A stretch of 64,000 bases of DNA from Candidatus Hydrogenedens sp. Lineage in GTDB: Bacteria; Hydrogenedentota; Hydrogenedentia; Hydrogenedentales; Hydrogenedentaceae. The notes beneath the pieces were generated by a model that was not told the DNA's origin, did no database searches, and worked only from the letters and a program-made list of their open reading frames with translations. The stretch covers positions 1 to 64,000 of the forward strand of contig DAOSBX010000013.1 in NCBI GenBank assembly GCA_035361075.1, written 5' to 3'. The translations under genes and the position numbers were made by a program. Shown one piece after another: positions 35,259 through 44,050 of this stretch. How positions within the stretch are numbered: position 1 is the stretch's first letter; each line of letters begins with the position of its first letter.

Positions 35259-37391
35259 ATGCTTCAGGGAATTATTAAAAAAGGAAAAGCACTGACCATT
35301 GATGTTCCTGCTCCGCAGGTAGGCAAAGGAATGGTGCTAATAAAAGTTATTTTTAGTTGCATTTCAGCAGGGACTGAATTGAGCGGACTTGCCCGCAGTA
35401 AGAAACCATTAATTCAACGGGCATGGGAACAACCGGATAAAGTAAAAAAAGTGCTCGATATATTGAGAGATGAAGGTTTTACAGTTGCCTATGCAAAAGT
35501 TAAGAATAAATTAGAATCCGGCACACCTATCGGTTATTCAGTTAGTGGTATTGTTATAGCAGTCGGTGAAGGGATTAGCCGATTTCAACCCGGAGATAAA
35601 GTTTCTGCAGCAGGTGTAGGATATGCTCATCATGCAGAGTTTGTTACTGTCCCTGAAAATCTCGTGGTTAAGGTTCCCGAGGAAGTATCGTTCGAAGAGG
35701 CTTCCACTGTAGCATTGGGAGGAATAGCAATACAAAGTATACGACGGGCAAACCTACAACTGGGTGAGTTTGGGGTGGTTTTTGGAGCAGGAATTTTAGG
35801 TTTGTTAACTACACAGATGCTCATTGCTTCCGGTATAAGGACAGCAGTAATTGATATTGACCCACATCGTTTAAACATTGCTAAAGAATTGGGGGCAGAA
35901 TTGGTTATTAACTCTAATGATGAAAATCATGTTGATAAAGTAATCAATTGGAGTGATGGTTACGGAGCAGATGCAGTTATTTTTACCGCGTCTACCCAGC
36001 AAAACGAACCGTTATCTCAATGCTTCCGTATGACACGAAAGAAAGGAAAAGTTGTATTGGTAGGTGTGTCAGGTTCCGAAATTAAGCGTGAAGATATTTA
36101 CTCCAAAGAATTGGATTTTCTTATTTCCACATCTTATGGACCCGGCAGATATGATACCCAATATGAAGAAAAAGGGGTTGATTATCCGTATGCCTATGTT
36201 CGCTGGACAGAGAACAGGAACATGAAAGAATACTTGAGATTAATACACAGTAAGCACATAAAACTTGACAGATTGATAGAAAAAACATACCCCATTGAAC
36301 AAATTGCGGATGCTTTTGACTGTCTTTCTTCACAAATACCGCGCCCGTTAATCGTCCTTCTCCAATATGGATTACCTGAGGAAAAACCTTTACTCCCGGA
36401 CATATCACAACAAATAATTCATGTGAATACGAGCTATACCCCAAAATCCGTTATTAATGTTGCTATTATTGGTACGGGGGGCTTTGCTACAAATATGCAT
36501 TTACCAAACCTGGCCAAACTTAAAGATAAATATTCTATTTACGCAACTATGGACCGTTCCGCACAACAGGCAAAGTTCGTAGCAGAACAATATCAAGCCA
36601 AATATACCACAACCAATCTGGATGAAATATTAAGTGATAAGCAGGTGGACCTTGTTTTGATAACTACAAGACACGACTCTCATGCGGAATACTGTTTGAA
36701 AGCATTACAGGCAGGAAAACATGTTTTTGTGGAAAAACCCTTAGCCATATCTCAGGAGGAATTGGATAAAATAAAGGACTTCTATTTACAAGGAAGTGGG
36801 CCTAAACCTGTATTACTTGTCGGTTTTAATCGCCGTTTCAGTAAATATCTTACAGAGATAAAAAAACATACCGACAAACGAATTAACCCTTTGCTTATCC
36901 ATTATCGAATGAATGCAGGACTTTTACCTCCAGACCATTGGGTTTTTGAAACAGGCGGTAGGATTATTGGGGAAGCATGCCATATTATAGATACCATTTC
37001 CTTCCTTACAAAAAGCCCCATAGAGAGTATCTCAGTAGAATCAATAACACCAACGACAGACCGATATAGCCCAGTGGATAATAAAATCGTGATATTAAAA
37101 TATAAAGATGGTTCCATTGCTTGTTTTGAATATTTCTCTGTGGGAAGTACAGAATTTGGTAAAGAGTACATGGAGGTTCATTTCGATGGAAAAACCCTCG
37201 TGATGGATGATTATAAATCTTTGAAAGGTTATGGTCAGAAAATCAATGAAATACAAACTCGAACCAGCCAGAAAGGTCACTTTGAAGAACTGCTGGCCCT
37301 TCATGATTCCATAACCGGTAAAAATCCAAATTGGCCTATTCCCCTCCCTGAATTGCTCCAAACCACAGAAGCAACTTTTATAATAAAGTAA
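35259..37391 (+). CDS. Bi-domain oxidoreductase (MDR alcohol dehydrogenase + Gfo/Idh/MocA)
   Basis: This 710-residue fusion has a zinc-type/MDR dehydrogenase half (about 1-375) with GroES-like domain, GYSVSGIVIAVGEGISRFQPGD and Rossmann motif GAGILGLL. It is followed by a Gfo/Idh/MocA half (about 400-710) with VAIIGTGGFATNMHLPNL and GKHVFVEKPLAIS. The fusion is a known two-domain type found in capsule, LPS and exopolysaccharide clusters, though its reaction is not settled. ATG 35259 lies 6 nt after TTTGGAG; an in-frame TTG at 35247 overlaps that site. It ends the co-directional run. Confidence 0.92.
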   Translation: MLQGIIKKGKALTIDVPAPQVGKGMVLIKVIFSCISAGTELSGLARSKKPLIQRAWEQPDKVKKVLDILRDEGFTVAYAKVKNKLESGTPIGYSVSGIVIAVGEGISRFQPGDKVSAAGVGYAHHAEFVTVPENLVVKVPEEVSFEEASTVALGGIAIQSIRRANLQLGEFGVVFGAGILGLLTTQMLIASGIRTAVIDIDPHRLNIAKELGAELVINSNDENHVDKVINWSDGYGADAVIFTASTQQNEPLSQCFRMTRKKGKVVLVGVSGSEIKREDIYSKELDFLISTSYGPGRYDTQYEEKGVDYPYAYVRWTENRNMKEYLRLIHSKHIKLDRLIEKTYPIEQIADAFDCLSSQIPRPLIVLLQYGLPEEKPLLPDISQQIIHVNTSYTPKSVINVAIIGTGGFATNMHLPNLAKLKDKYSIYATMDRSAQQAKFVAEQYQAKYTTTNLDEILSDKQVDLVLITTRHDSHAEYCLKALQAGKHVFVEKPLAISQEELDKIKDFYLQGSGPKPVLLVGFNRRFSKYLTEIKKHTDKRINPLLIHYRMNAGLLPPDHWVFETGGRIIGEACHIIDTISFLTKSPIESISVESITPTTDRYSPVDNKIVILKYKDGSIACFEYFSVGSTEFGKEYMEVHFDGKTLVMDDYKSLKGYGQKINEIQTRTSQKGHFEELLALHDSITGKNPNWPIPLPELLQTTEATFIIK

Positions 37392-37459
37392 TACTGTAAT
37401 TCCTCTTTGATACCGACTTTATAAACTCTTTTTTACTTTAATTTAATAGGAGAATATTT

Positions 37460-39067
37460 TTACTTATTAGTCGGATTTTTTACTTTATAAATGGAATTCC
37501 ATAACAACGAATGATGCTTCCATAAAGTATCTTTAGAACTATACACAGGAATCCCATTTTCAATTCGAAACAACTCAGGATTTAACAATACAGGATTTGT
37601 TGCTACCTTCGTAAGTACAATATCAGAAAGTATGTATTGAGAACCGATAGGACTTGATAAATCAAATTTAAATATTCGCGAAAAGAAAGTATCTTTGTAA
37701 ATATTTCTATATTTGAAAGCATTAGATACAACAATATAGTCAATATCGTATTGTTTAATAAACTCTTCTTCATTTTGTTCTTTTAATAAACATGGAAGAA
37801 TTTCTCCACCTACAATACCATCTGCACTTACTAATTGGGCACTCGTGTTGAACTGAAACTGTATTTCATAAATTAATATTTTGCTTTTTTCATGCACATC
37901 CAATCTCCGAATTTCTTCTGCAAAATCATTCCCTAAGATACGGTCAAAACTATACTTATAGTTTTCGGGTTTATTTAATTGCAAATGTTGATATAGAGCA
38001 AATAAAAACAGGGGCAACATAATAACAATTGCTATCTTTGAATATTTTGAAAAATGTCTTACTATTTCCATTGTAATCCATGGGAACAATACAGGGACTA
38101 ATGTTAGCAAATATCTGCCTGAATAATTCATAGGGGGAAAAATAAAGTAAATAAACACCAGAAGTACACTAGTAAAAAACATAATATTTTTTATTCTATC
38201 CACGGAACGGAATTTAGAAAAATTTAGAACAACAAAGAAAATAAATAGGGGTAAGATAAAGAGTAAAGAGGGAGCAAACCGGTATAAATCACCAATGGAT
38301 ATAAATAATTTCTCTATATAGGAAATATTTTTGTTTTCTAAGGAACGGACAATTCGCCCTAAAAATGAGGATGGGAGAAGAGTCCCTGTCATAAAGAATA
38401 GATAGCCATAAACAACCCCAGTACTCGATATACCTACAAGAAGATATTTCCAGAAATTTTTTTTATTCTCTGAAATAAAAAAGATTGCACTAAGAAAAAA
38501 CAAAAGATATTCTGGCCGAATAAGCATAGAACATCCTGCTAAAAATATACCTGTATTTTTCCAATTTATTTTTAATAAGAATAAAGCAAATGGTGGAAGA
38601 AATATTAACAATGCAGTTTCGTATAACTGGGTAGAGGATATAAAAAGAGAATAAAGAAACATGTAAGCTAAAACTAAAAACAAGATACTAAATAGATTTT
38701 CTTTTTCTGATATCGGAGATTTTTTATTGCCAATGCATATATAAACATTCAGTAGTATTCCCCCAAAAATAAAAATCTTATTCAAACAGGTAGCAAAAAC
38801 CAACCATTTGTCAAAACCTAAAAGAGAATATGGAACAGAATTCAATATAACCCAAAGAGGAGAAGTTGCTCCATGTTTTACTTCATAACCGTAGGTAAAA
38901 GGCTTTTTGAAAAAGTCACGAATAAAAGTAAAATATATAGAAGCGTCCCCATGAATTCGTGTTTTGTGAAGATAAAGAACAATAAAAAGAAATATAAATG
39001 GGGTAATTGCAGATATACGATATATAATTCTTTCTTTTTTAAAAAGATAAGTATCTAAATAAAACAT
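37460..39067 (-). CDS. GT-C membrane glycosyltransferase (GT39/ArnT-like)
   Basis: This 535-residue protein has about 11 transmembrane segments and a C-terminal soluble extracytoplasmic part. After the first TM helix the loop RIHGDASIYFTFIRDFF and the following YEVKHGATSPLWV match the GT-C pattern (D-x-xY/F...G.TSPLW) of lipid-linked-sugar-dependent glycosyltransferases. The Asp in HGDAS is the candidate catalytic base. It should transfer sugar from a polyprenyl carrier to an acceptor outside the membrane. It converges on the bi-domain oxidoreductase gene and plausibly belongs to the same glycan pathway. Confidence 0.75.
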   Translation of the reverse strand: MFYLDTYLFKKERIIYRISAITPFIFLFIVLYLHKTRIHGDASIYFTFIRDFFKKPFTYGYEVKHGATSPLWVILNSVPYSLLGFDKWLVFATCLNKIFIFGGILLNVYICIGNKKSPISEKENLFSILFLVLAYMFLYSLFISSTQLYETALLIFLPPFALFLLKINWKNTGIFLAGCSMLIRPEYLLFFLSAIFFISENKKNFWKYLLVGISSTGVVYGYLFFMTGTLLPSSFLGRIVRSLENKNISYIEKLFISIGDLYRFAPSLLFILPLFIFFVVLNFSKFRSVDRIKNIMFFTSVLLVFIYFIFPPMNYSGRYLLTLVPVLFPWITMEIVRHFSKYSKIAIVIMLPLFLFALYQHLQLNKPENYKYSFDRILGNDFAEEIRRLDVHEKSKILIYEIQFQFNTSAQLVSADGIVGGEILPCLLKEQNEEEFIKQYDIDYIVVSNAFKYRNIYKDTFFSRIFKFDLSSPIGSQYILSDIVLTKVATNPVLLNPELFRIENGIPVYSSKDTLWKHHSLLWNSIYKVKNPTNK

Positions 39068-39085
39068 ATTATCTCCGAGTAAGCT

Positions 39086-40645
39086 CTATTCCGGGAAGAG
39101 ACCGATGGGAGCAGATAGAGATTGATTGATTATCGCCTGTATGTCAGAGGCTCCCAACCCATTACCGTCAACATCTATATCTTTATCAATTGGTGTAATG
39201 CCCAAAATGACCTCTACTGCAAGGTCTACATCTTCATCGTTTACTTTATCATCTCCATTAATGTCACCATCGCTCAGGGGAACATCTTGACGCGTTGCCC
39301 ATCCATCAACGACCTCAACCCCATTTACACGGTAGGGAATATATCCGGGTACAGTAAAAGCAAGGTTGTATATGCCGGGTAATAATAGTCGGTGATAATT
39401 CCCAACACGCGGATGAGTAAATACGGGTTGTGTGTTCCCCTGCACTAAAACTTTTGTCCAGACAGGATTTCCCGTTTTTCTATCATATACAAGTCCTCGC
39501 ACTCCTCGTAAAATACACTCTAAATAAGACAGCATAGATTCTCGATTATTATTCCACAGTGTCGGTATCCATGACCCTGCTGGAAATTTAGTATTGTATA
39601 ACTCTATTGTCATTTCAATACATCCTGTAAAGCGATAATTCCAGTCTTGCATACCCCCCGTAATAACATACCATGCTGCGCCATTTGTTATCCCACCGGG
39701 AAATTGGGAACTGTTATACATAGGTGTGTTATACATAGCATATTGCGTGGCTATCCACTTCATTAGAGCATCATCTGGTGTAGGTGCTTCCACACCACTG
39801 GGTCCTCCGTCGTTATCGTAGGGATAATTCACAACCATAGCACCTGTATGAAAATTTGCGGATAGACTAAAATTATGTTCTAATGACCATCGCATAATAT
39901 GCTGTGTCTCAGGTTGCCGTGTTTCAATAGATATGTTACCCCCATCATAATAAAATGTGTCAAAGTCGGTAGGATAACGAGGAAAAGAACGGTTTAAATC
40001 CACTCCGTTAGCATTATATCGTGATACCGTCTCACGTCCATCTGGATTTATCAAAGGCACAATCCATATAGAAACCTCATCAACAACATTTTTTATTCTC
40101 GTATCTGTGGAATAGTTTTGTAGAAGATATTCCGCAAAAAGCAAACACAATTCCGTTCCAATGGGTTCATCTCCATGTATTGTGGAAATATACTTAAACT
40201 CTGGTTCATCTTCTTCTATATCTGGGTTATCTGTAATGTGAAGTGCCCATAACTCTCGCCCCTGTACAGATTGTCCCAATGAAGTTAGGCGGGTAAGATC
40301 TGGATACGTATTAGTGAGGCTTTGTAAAAATTGTGTTAATTCCGCATAGTTATGATACCCCGAAGGTGTTTTTTCTAAGTGAGGTGAAGGGTCTGTTCCT
40401 ATAACTTGTAGTTCAAAACCCTCGTTTTTTAGTTTTTCCATTGCGGATTCTGGAATATAAACATGTGCATATCGTCCATCAAACGAATCAACAGAATAAC
40501 CTTGTTGCTCAAGATAATCAATATCCGACATGTTTTCAATGTTTACTTTCACAATATATCGGACAGGTAAAGATGCCTTCTGTGCAAAAGATTCGTTTTC
40601 TAACAAGTAACAAATAAGTAATAAAATAAATGCTAACTTCTTCAC
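39086..40645 (-). CDS. M14 zinc carboxypeptidase with dockerin-like C-terminus
   Basis: This exported 519-residue metallopeptidase has a signal peptide (about 1-21). The M14 domain (about 110-395) shows the zinc site HGDEP (His and Glu), GVDLNRSFP for substrate binding, a later His in NFHTGAMV, and the catalytic Glu in CIEMTIELYN. A transthyretin-like sheet domain follows (about 395-455). Residues 460-510 carry two EF-hand-like loops, DGDINGDDKVNDEDV and DIDVDGNGLGASDI, typical of type I dockerins. Start is GTG with a poor ribosome-binding site. It probably trims extracellular peptides. Confidence 0.9.
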   Translation of the reverse strand: MKKLAFILLLICYLLENESFAQKASLPVRYIVKVNIENMSDIDYLEQQGYSVDSFDGRYAHVYIPESAMEKLKNEGFELQVIGTDPSPHLEKTPSGYHNYAELTQFLQSLTNTYPDLTRLTSLGQSVQGRELWALHITDNPDIEEDEPEFKYISTIHGDEPIGTELCLLFAEYLLQNYSTDTRIKNVVDEVSIWIVPLINPDGRETVSRYNANGVDLNRSFPRYPTDFDTFYYDGGNISIETRQPETQHIMRWSLEHNFSLSANFHTGAMVVNYPYDNDGGPSGVEAPTPDDALMKWIATQYAMYNTPMYNSSQFPGGITNGAAWYVITGGMQDWNYRFTGCIEMTIELYNTKFPAGSWIPTLWNNNRESMLSYLECILRGVRGLVYDRKTGNPVWTKVLVQGNTQPVFTHPRVGNYHRLLLPGIYNLAFTVPGYIPYRVNGVEVVDGWATRQDVPLSDGDINGDDKVNDEDVDLAVEVILGITPIDKDIDVDGNGLGASDIQAIINQSLSAPIGLFPE

Positions 40646-40808
40646 TTCTACATAAAACCTTAAAATATAACTTCAAATGTAAATGATATAAAAAATATAT
40701 AATATTATAACCTTTAAATAATATCTAACAGCATATTATTCCTTAAAATACTGTGTTAATCTTCTTAGCATAACCAAGAGTTTGCTTTAAGGTCTTACTA
40801 CATATAGT

Positions 40809-40822
40809 TTGACAATGGTCAA
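40809..40822. promoter_or_regulatory. Short palindrome upstream of M14 gene
   Basis: TTGAC-aatg-GTCAA is a perfect 5-bp inverted repeat in the 237-bp gap between the GH3-like and M14 genes. On the minus strand it also contains TTGACC, usable as a -35 box. A second inverted pair, CCTCC (40833-40837) and GGAGG (40856-40860), lies next to it. No reading frame follows that GGAGG on the plus strand. A regulatory role is only a possibility. Confidence 0.28.
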
Positions 40823-40882
40823 TACTATCTCTCCTCCATTTCAAAAGCGAGTTAAGGAGGACTTATAAGTTAGTCAATCTTT

Positions 40883-42886
40883 TTATTTTACAATTAACAC
40901 ATAGGTTTTTGTTTGAACTTGTTTATCAGCACCCTGTACCTGTAACTCCAAAGTATATTCACCTGATAAAGGAAAAGAGTACGTAAAGGAGGACTCTTTG
41001 AACCTGTCTTTCCCTTGAATAGTCCATTCACATTTTTTTATTAATGTTTCTACTTGATAACTTAGACTTGCCCCTTCTGGAAAATCTTCACCGATAGATA
41101 TCGGCAATCTACCAGGTGGCATAGCTACTAATTCTTTTAATGAAAAAGTATACTCACGATTTGCCTCCAATATAGAATCCTCAATAACTGAACGAAAGCG
41201 GAATGATGGGAAACCGACCAATGTTTCCGCTAATGCCTTTATTGCAATTTGATAAGCAGGAGGTTCTGCATAGGTAATTAGGATTGCATCTGCTTTTTTG
41301 GCACATACAAGTGCCTGAGGATGTCCCAAAACTAAGGCAATAACTTTGGCTCCTGTCTCTTTTATACGATTTATGAATTCTTCTTGTTCTTTTAGCCGAA
41401 GAGAAGAGACAATAGTACATATCGCAATCGGGAATTTACCAACATTTTTCACCGCACGTTCAATGTCAAAATCCTGAATATAACCTAAACGAAGTGATGA
41501 TGTCATCGGTTGCAATCCGATGTTTTTATGGTACTTCTGTAAATACTCATCTAATTCCTTAACACCAACAGGACCAGCAATACCTATCCCTTGAGTAGAG
41601 CCTTTGACGATTGGCAGTATATCCCCATGATTACGAACCAGTGTAATGGAATTTTTGATAATAAAGTAGGAATAGTCGTACAAATCACCTTTTTGTTTCG
41701 TTAGTTCTGTTGGCTTAATCGGTTTTTCTTTACTCACTACAGCAATTTGAGCGTTCTTCAATGATTTAATATTATTATAGGCTTGTTCTATCCGTTCGAT
41801 TGGAATTTCATTCCGCTGAACTGCGAGGGTGATACGATCGATGGCTCGGCTTGCTGTATTAGCAGGTCCGCGATAATAAAGCACATCGGCACCATATCGT
41901 AACGCCTCTACACCCGCCTCAGATGAATCCATAAACTCTACTACTTCAGGTGCATCTAAGGGACCTGCAATAACCACACCAGTAAAATTTAATTGTTTCC
42001 TTAGTAAATCTGACAAGACATAACGTGAAATACAAGCAGGTTTCCCCTGTGGGTCTAAAGTTGGCACTAACGTTGTCCCAACATGAATTATTGGAACCCC
42101 TTCCTCCATCAGCATTTTATAAGGTAGAATATCATTCTCTGCAAGGTATTGTTCTGGGGTGAGCAACACTGCAGGTTGAACTCCTTCACGATTGGTTTGT
42201 CCCCCTGGAAAATCCATCGGCACCATCAGTGCGGAAGGGGTATTCCATAGGTGGTACATCTGTACCGCAATGTCAGCTGATATTTTTGCATTAGACCCGA
42301 AACATTGCAGATCCCTACGGGCTTTGGGCAATGTCGACGCTAAGCTTAAATGTGGACCTAACATCATGTTTAATCCCAAACCCTGAATATAACTACGCCA
42401 AAGCTGAACTATTTTTTCTATATTTTGGGTCTCAGGGTTGGCTGACAAAGACAAAAGTGGAGGCAAATTAATATATGGCGAAGGAGCACCTCGTTCTCGC
42501 TCCGTCACCTCATATATATCGCCTGCTAACCATAGCGGTAATCCTGGATTCCGAACCGCAAAACGTATCCCCGCCAAATAATCTTCTGCCCACTTCGGTT
42601 CAAGAATCCGTGGAACAACCACACCTGCAGGTGTATATTGATTTAGAAAAATACGGTCACCAGAAATAGTACCATGTGTCCCTTGTAGGGTAATTAGAAA
42701 TAACTGACCAATCTTTAACTGGAGCGTTTCTTCTTGCTTTGGTGATTTATCTGCGTCCGTCTCGATTTGTTTATTCTCTTCCTTCTCCTGAATTTGTATC
42801 TCATCGCTATGTATTGCAATAGGTGGCTTATTATCAATATTTTCAACGCCAAAAATCCCTAATAGAGTTAATAATATTAGGAACAT
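40883..42886 (-). CDS. GH3-fold protein, probably catalytically inactive
   Basis: This exported 667-residue protein has a signal peptide and the glycoside hydrolase 3 layout of NagZ/beta-hexosaminidases: a TIM-barrel domain, a GH3_C domain beginning NSITLVRNHGDILPI, and a C-terminal PKD-like sandwich. The catalytic landmarks are lost. Where NagZ has FDGVIFSDDLSMEG, this protein has FTGVVIAGPLDAPEV, so the nucleophile Asp is Gly. KHFPGHG reads MDFPGGQ. It may bind glycans without cleaving them. I place the start at ATG 42886, after AGGAG; an in-frame TTG at 42913 has no site. Confidence 0.82.
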   Translation of the reverse strand: MFLILLTLLGIFGVENIDNKPPIAIHSDEIQIQEKEENKQIETDADKSPKQEETLQLKIGQLFLITLQGTHGTISGDRIFLNQYTPAGVVVPRILEPKWAEDYLAGIRFAVRNPGLPLWLAGDIYEVTERERGAPSPYINLPPLLSLSANPETQNIEKIVQLWRSYIQGLGLNMMLGPHLSLASTLPKARRDLQCFGSNAKISADIAVQMYHLWNTPSALMVPMDFPGGQTNREGVQPAVLLTPEQYLAENDILPYKMLMEEGVPIIHVGTTLVPTLDPQGKPACISRYVLSDLLRKQLNFTGVVIAGPLDAPEVVEFMDSSEAGVEALRYGADVLYYRGPANTASRAIDRITLAVQRNEIPIERIEQAYNNIKSLKNAQIAVVSKEKPIKPTELTKQKGDLYDYSYFIIKNSITLVRNHGDILPIVKGSTQGIGIAGPVGVKELDEYLQKYHKNIGLQPMTSSLRLGYIQDFDIERAVKNVGKFPIAICTIVSSLRLKEQEEFINRIKETGAKVIALVLGHPQALVCAKKADAILITYAEPPAYQIAIKALAETLVGFPSFRFRSVIEDSILEANREYTFSLKELVAMPPGRLPISIGEDFPEGASLSYQVETLIKKCEWTIQGKDRFKESSFTYSFPLSGEYTLELQVQGADKQVQTKTYVLIVK

Positions 42887-43036
42887 AAAATCTCCTAATG
42901 AGTTATTTTGCAAATTACTTTGTTAGTATTAATTCTTTTACAAAATATAATAACAAAATTATATGCAATAATAGAGATTCATACCCTTAAAAAATAGAGA
43001 TACATATACTATAGAATTACAGTAAATCCTCAACCC

Positions 43037-43519
43037 TTAAAAACCAATTATCATACGGAGTTTTTTCAAAAAATAAGAATATTCATCAACCGTCATACTT
43101 TTTTGATTTCTATTTAATGCGAAAACAGCATCCCCTATCTTCGGGTCTAATGAGTCAGATGGTGGATACTCATTAATTTTCTCACTAATGCTCATATATA
43201 AAGAACCAGACTCTTGAATTTTATAAATCCCCCAATCAAAATAAGCAACATTTCCTTCTGTACCCCAGTCAAATTTTATTCTATGTGGGTCAACCGATGT
43301 GTCAGTTGTGTAAAAACCATTCTTTGATTTTCCAAATACGTTTACACTTGTTTTGCCGTCTTTGAAATAAAAACTTGACTCACCTAACAATTGACCTTTG
43401 CGGAATGTCTGTCCTTTCCAATTTCCATTCAAATCTGGGTCTGGTGGTCCAGAACAACCAACTAATATCAACATAAAAAAACACACGATGAGCAGAGGCA
43501 AGTAACGGTTCCTCAACAT
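43037..43519 (-). CDS. Small lipoprotein of unknown function
   Basis: This 160-residue protein has a type II signal peptide ending LVGC (lipid-modified Cys at 22). The mature part begins SGPPDPDLNGNWKGQTFRKGQ and looks like a small beta-rich domain (lipocalin-like or beta-clam is possible) with repeated glycine-turn-aromatic strands such as VAYFDWGIYKI. No family was recognised. AGGAGG lies just upstream of the ATG. It stands alone between the GH3-like gene and a repeat-bearing gap. Confidence 0.75.
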   Translation of the reverse strand: MLRNRYLPLLIVCFFMLILVGCSGPPDPDLNGNWKGQTFRKGQLLGESSFYFKDGKTSVNVFGKSKNGFYTTDTSVDPHRIKFDWGTEGNVAYFDWGIYKIQESGSLYMSISEKINEYPPSDSLDPKIGDAVFALNRNQKSMTVDEYSYFLKKLRMIIGF

Positions 43520-43688
43520 AATTACCTCCTTACTAATTATTTTAAGTTTACTTAAATTATCACCGCTTTTATCTTAAAGGTTTATTACGTATATTTTATT
43601 ATTTCAATTGTATAAATAAAAATATGAATTTTGCATCTTTGATGCTCTTTTTATCTTGTATGTGTTGATAAATATTTTGGTTATAGTT

Positions 43689-43730
43689 TTATTTGTATTT
43701 ATTTGTGGCCATTCATGGCTAAAAGAACAA
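43689..43730. repeat. Dispersed intergenic repeat remnant (TTTGTGGCCATTCATGGCTA)
   Basis: The stretch TTTGTATTTATTTGTGGCCA followed by TTCATGGCTAAAAGAAC resembles a short intergenic repeat I recall from many environmental genomes (generalised as ttcgtgt-ttattcgtgg-ccattcgtgg-ttaaaaa). The resemblance is from memory. Other copies are not visible in this window, so family membership is inference. Confidence 0.45.
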
Positions 43731-43830
43731 CGAAGCCATCTCATCTGTTTTATGTAGTTGTAAAAGTTTTGTAATGATCTAATTAGGGTGAGCATCGTTT
43801 CTCTAACCATACACATTTCTTAATGTTCAT

Positions 43831-43893
43831 GTAGGAGCAAACCTATGTGTTTGCCCTGACGTATGTAGTTAATCAAAACGTATGTATTTGCCT
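43831..43893. repeat. Palindromic REP-like element, two degenerate copies
   Basis: The first unit reads GTAGGAGCAAACCTATGTGT then TTGCCC; GCAAAC (43837-43842) pairs with GTTTGC (43849-43854) around CTATGT. A second, decayed copy follows at about 43875-43893 (AAAACGTATGTATTTGCCT), aligned as a direct repeat. Such 'GGGGCAAACA...TTTGCCCC' palindromes are common REP-type elements in bacterial intergenic DNA. Confidence 0.5.
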
Positions 43894-44050
43894 CTACTAA
43901 ATTTCCCTTTTAATTTAAATTAAATATGAGGTATTTCAAGTGATAAAATAAGCAGATACTCAATAAAAGAGAGTGATATTAGAAAACGGCTATCTTTATG
44001 GTATCCTATATTCATAAAGTATGGTAATACTTAAAACAAAGTCATAGTTT

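Larger units (their letters stand above)
43520..44050. other. 531-bp intergenic region with dispersed-repeat remnants
   Basis: This is the largest non-coding gap in the window. It contains two remnants of dispersed repeats, listed separately. A 70-codon minus-strand frame at 43604-43816 lacks a good ribosome-binding site. It overlaps the first repeat, so I read it as spurious. Nothing else recognisable is present; promoters for the divergent metallophosphoesterase and lipoprotein genes must lie here. Confidence 0.55.

Noticed and set aside
43604..43816. A 70-codon minus-strand frame in the repeat-bearing gap
   Set aside because: It has no good ribosome-binding site, overlaps a dispersed-repeat-like block, and contains the EWPQINTNK peptide typical of repeat-derived false genes.
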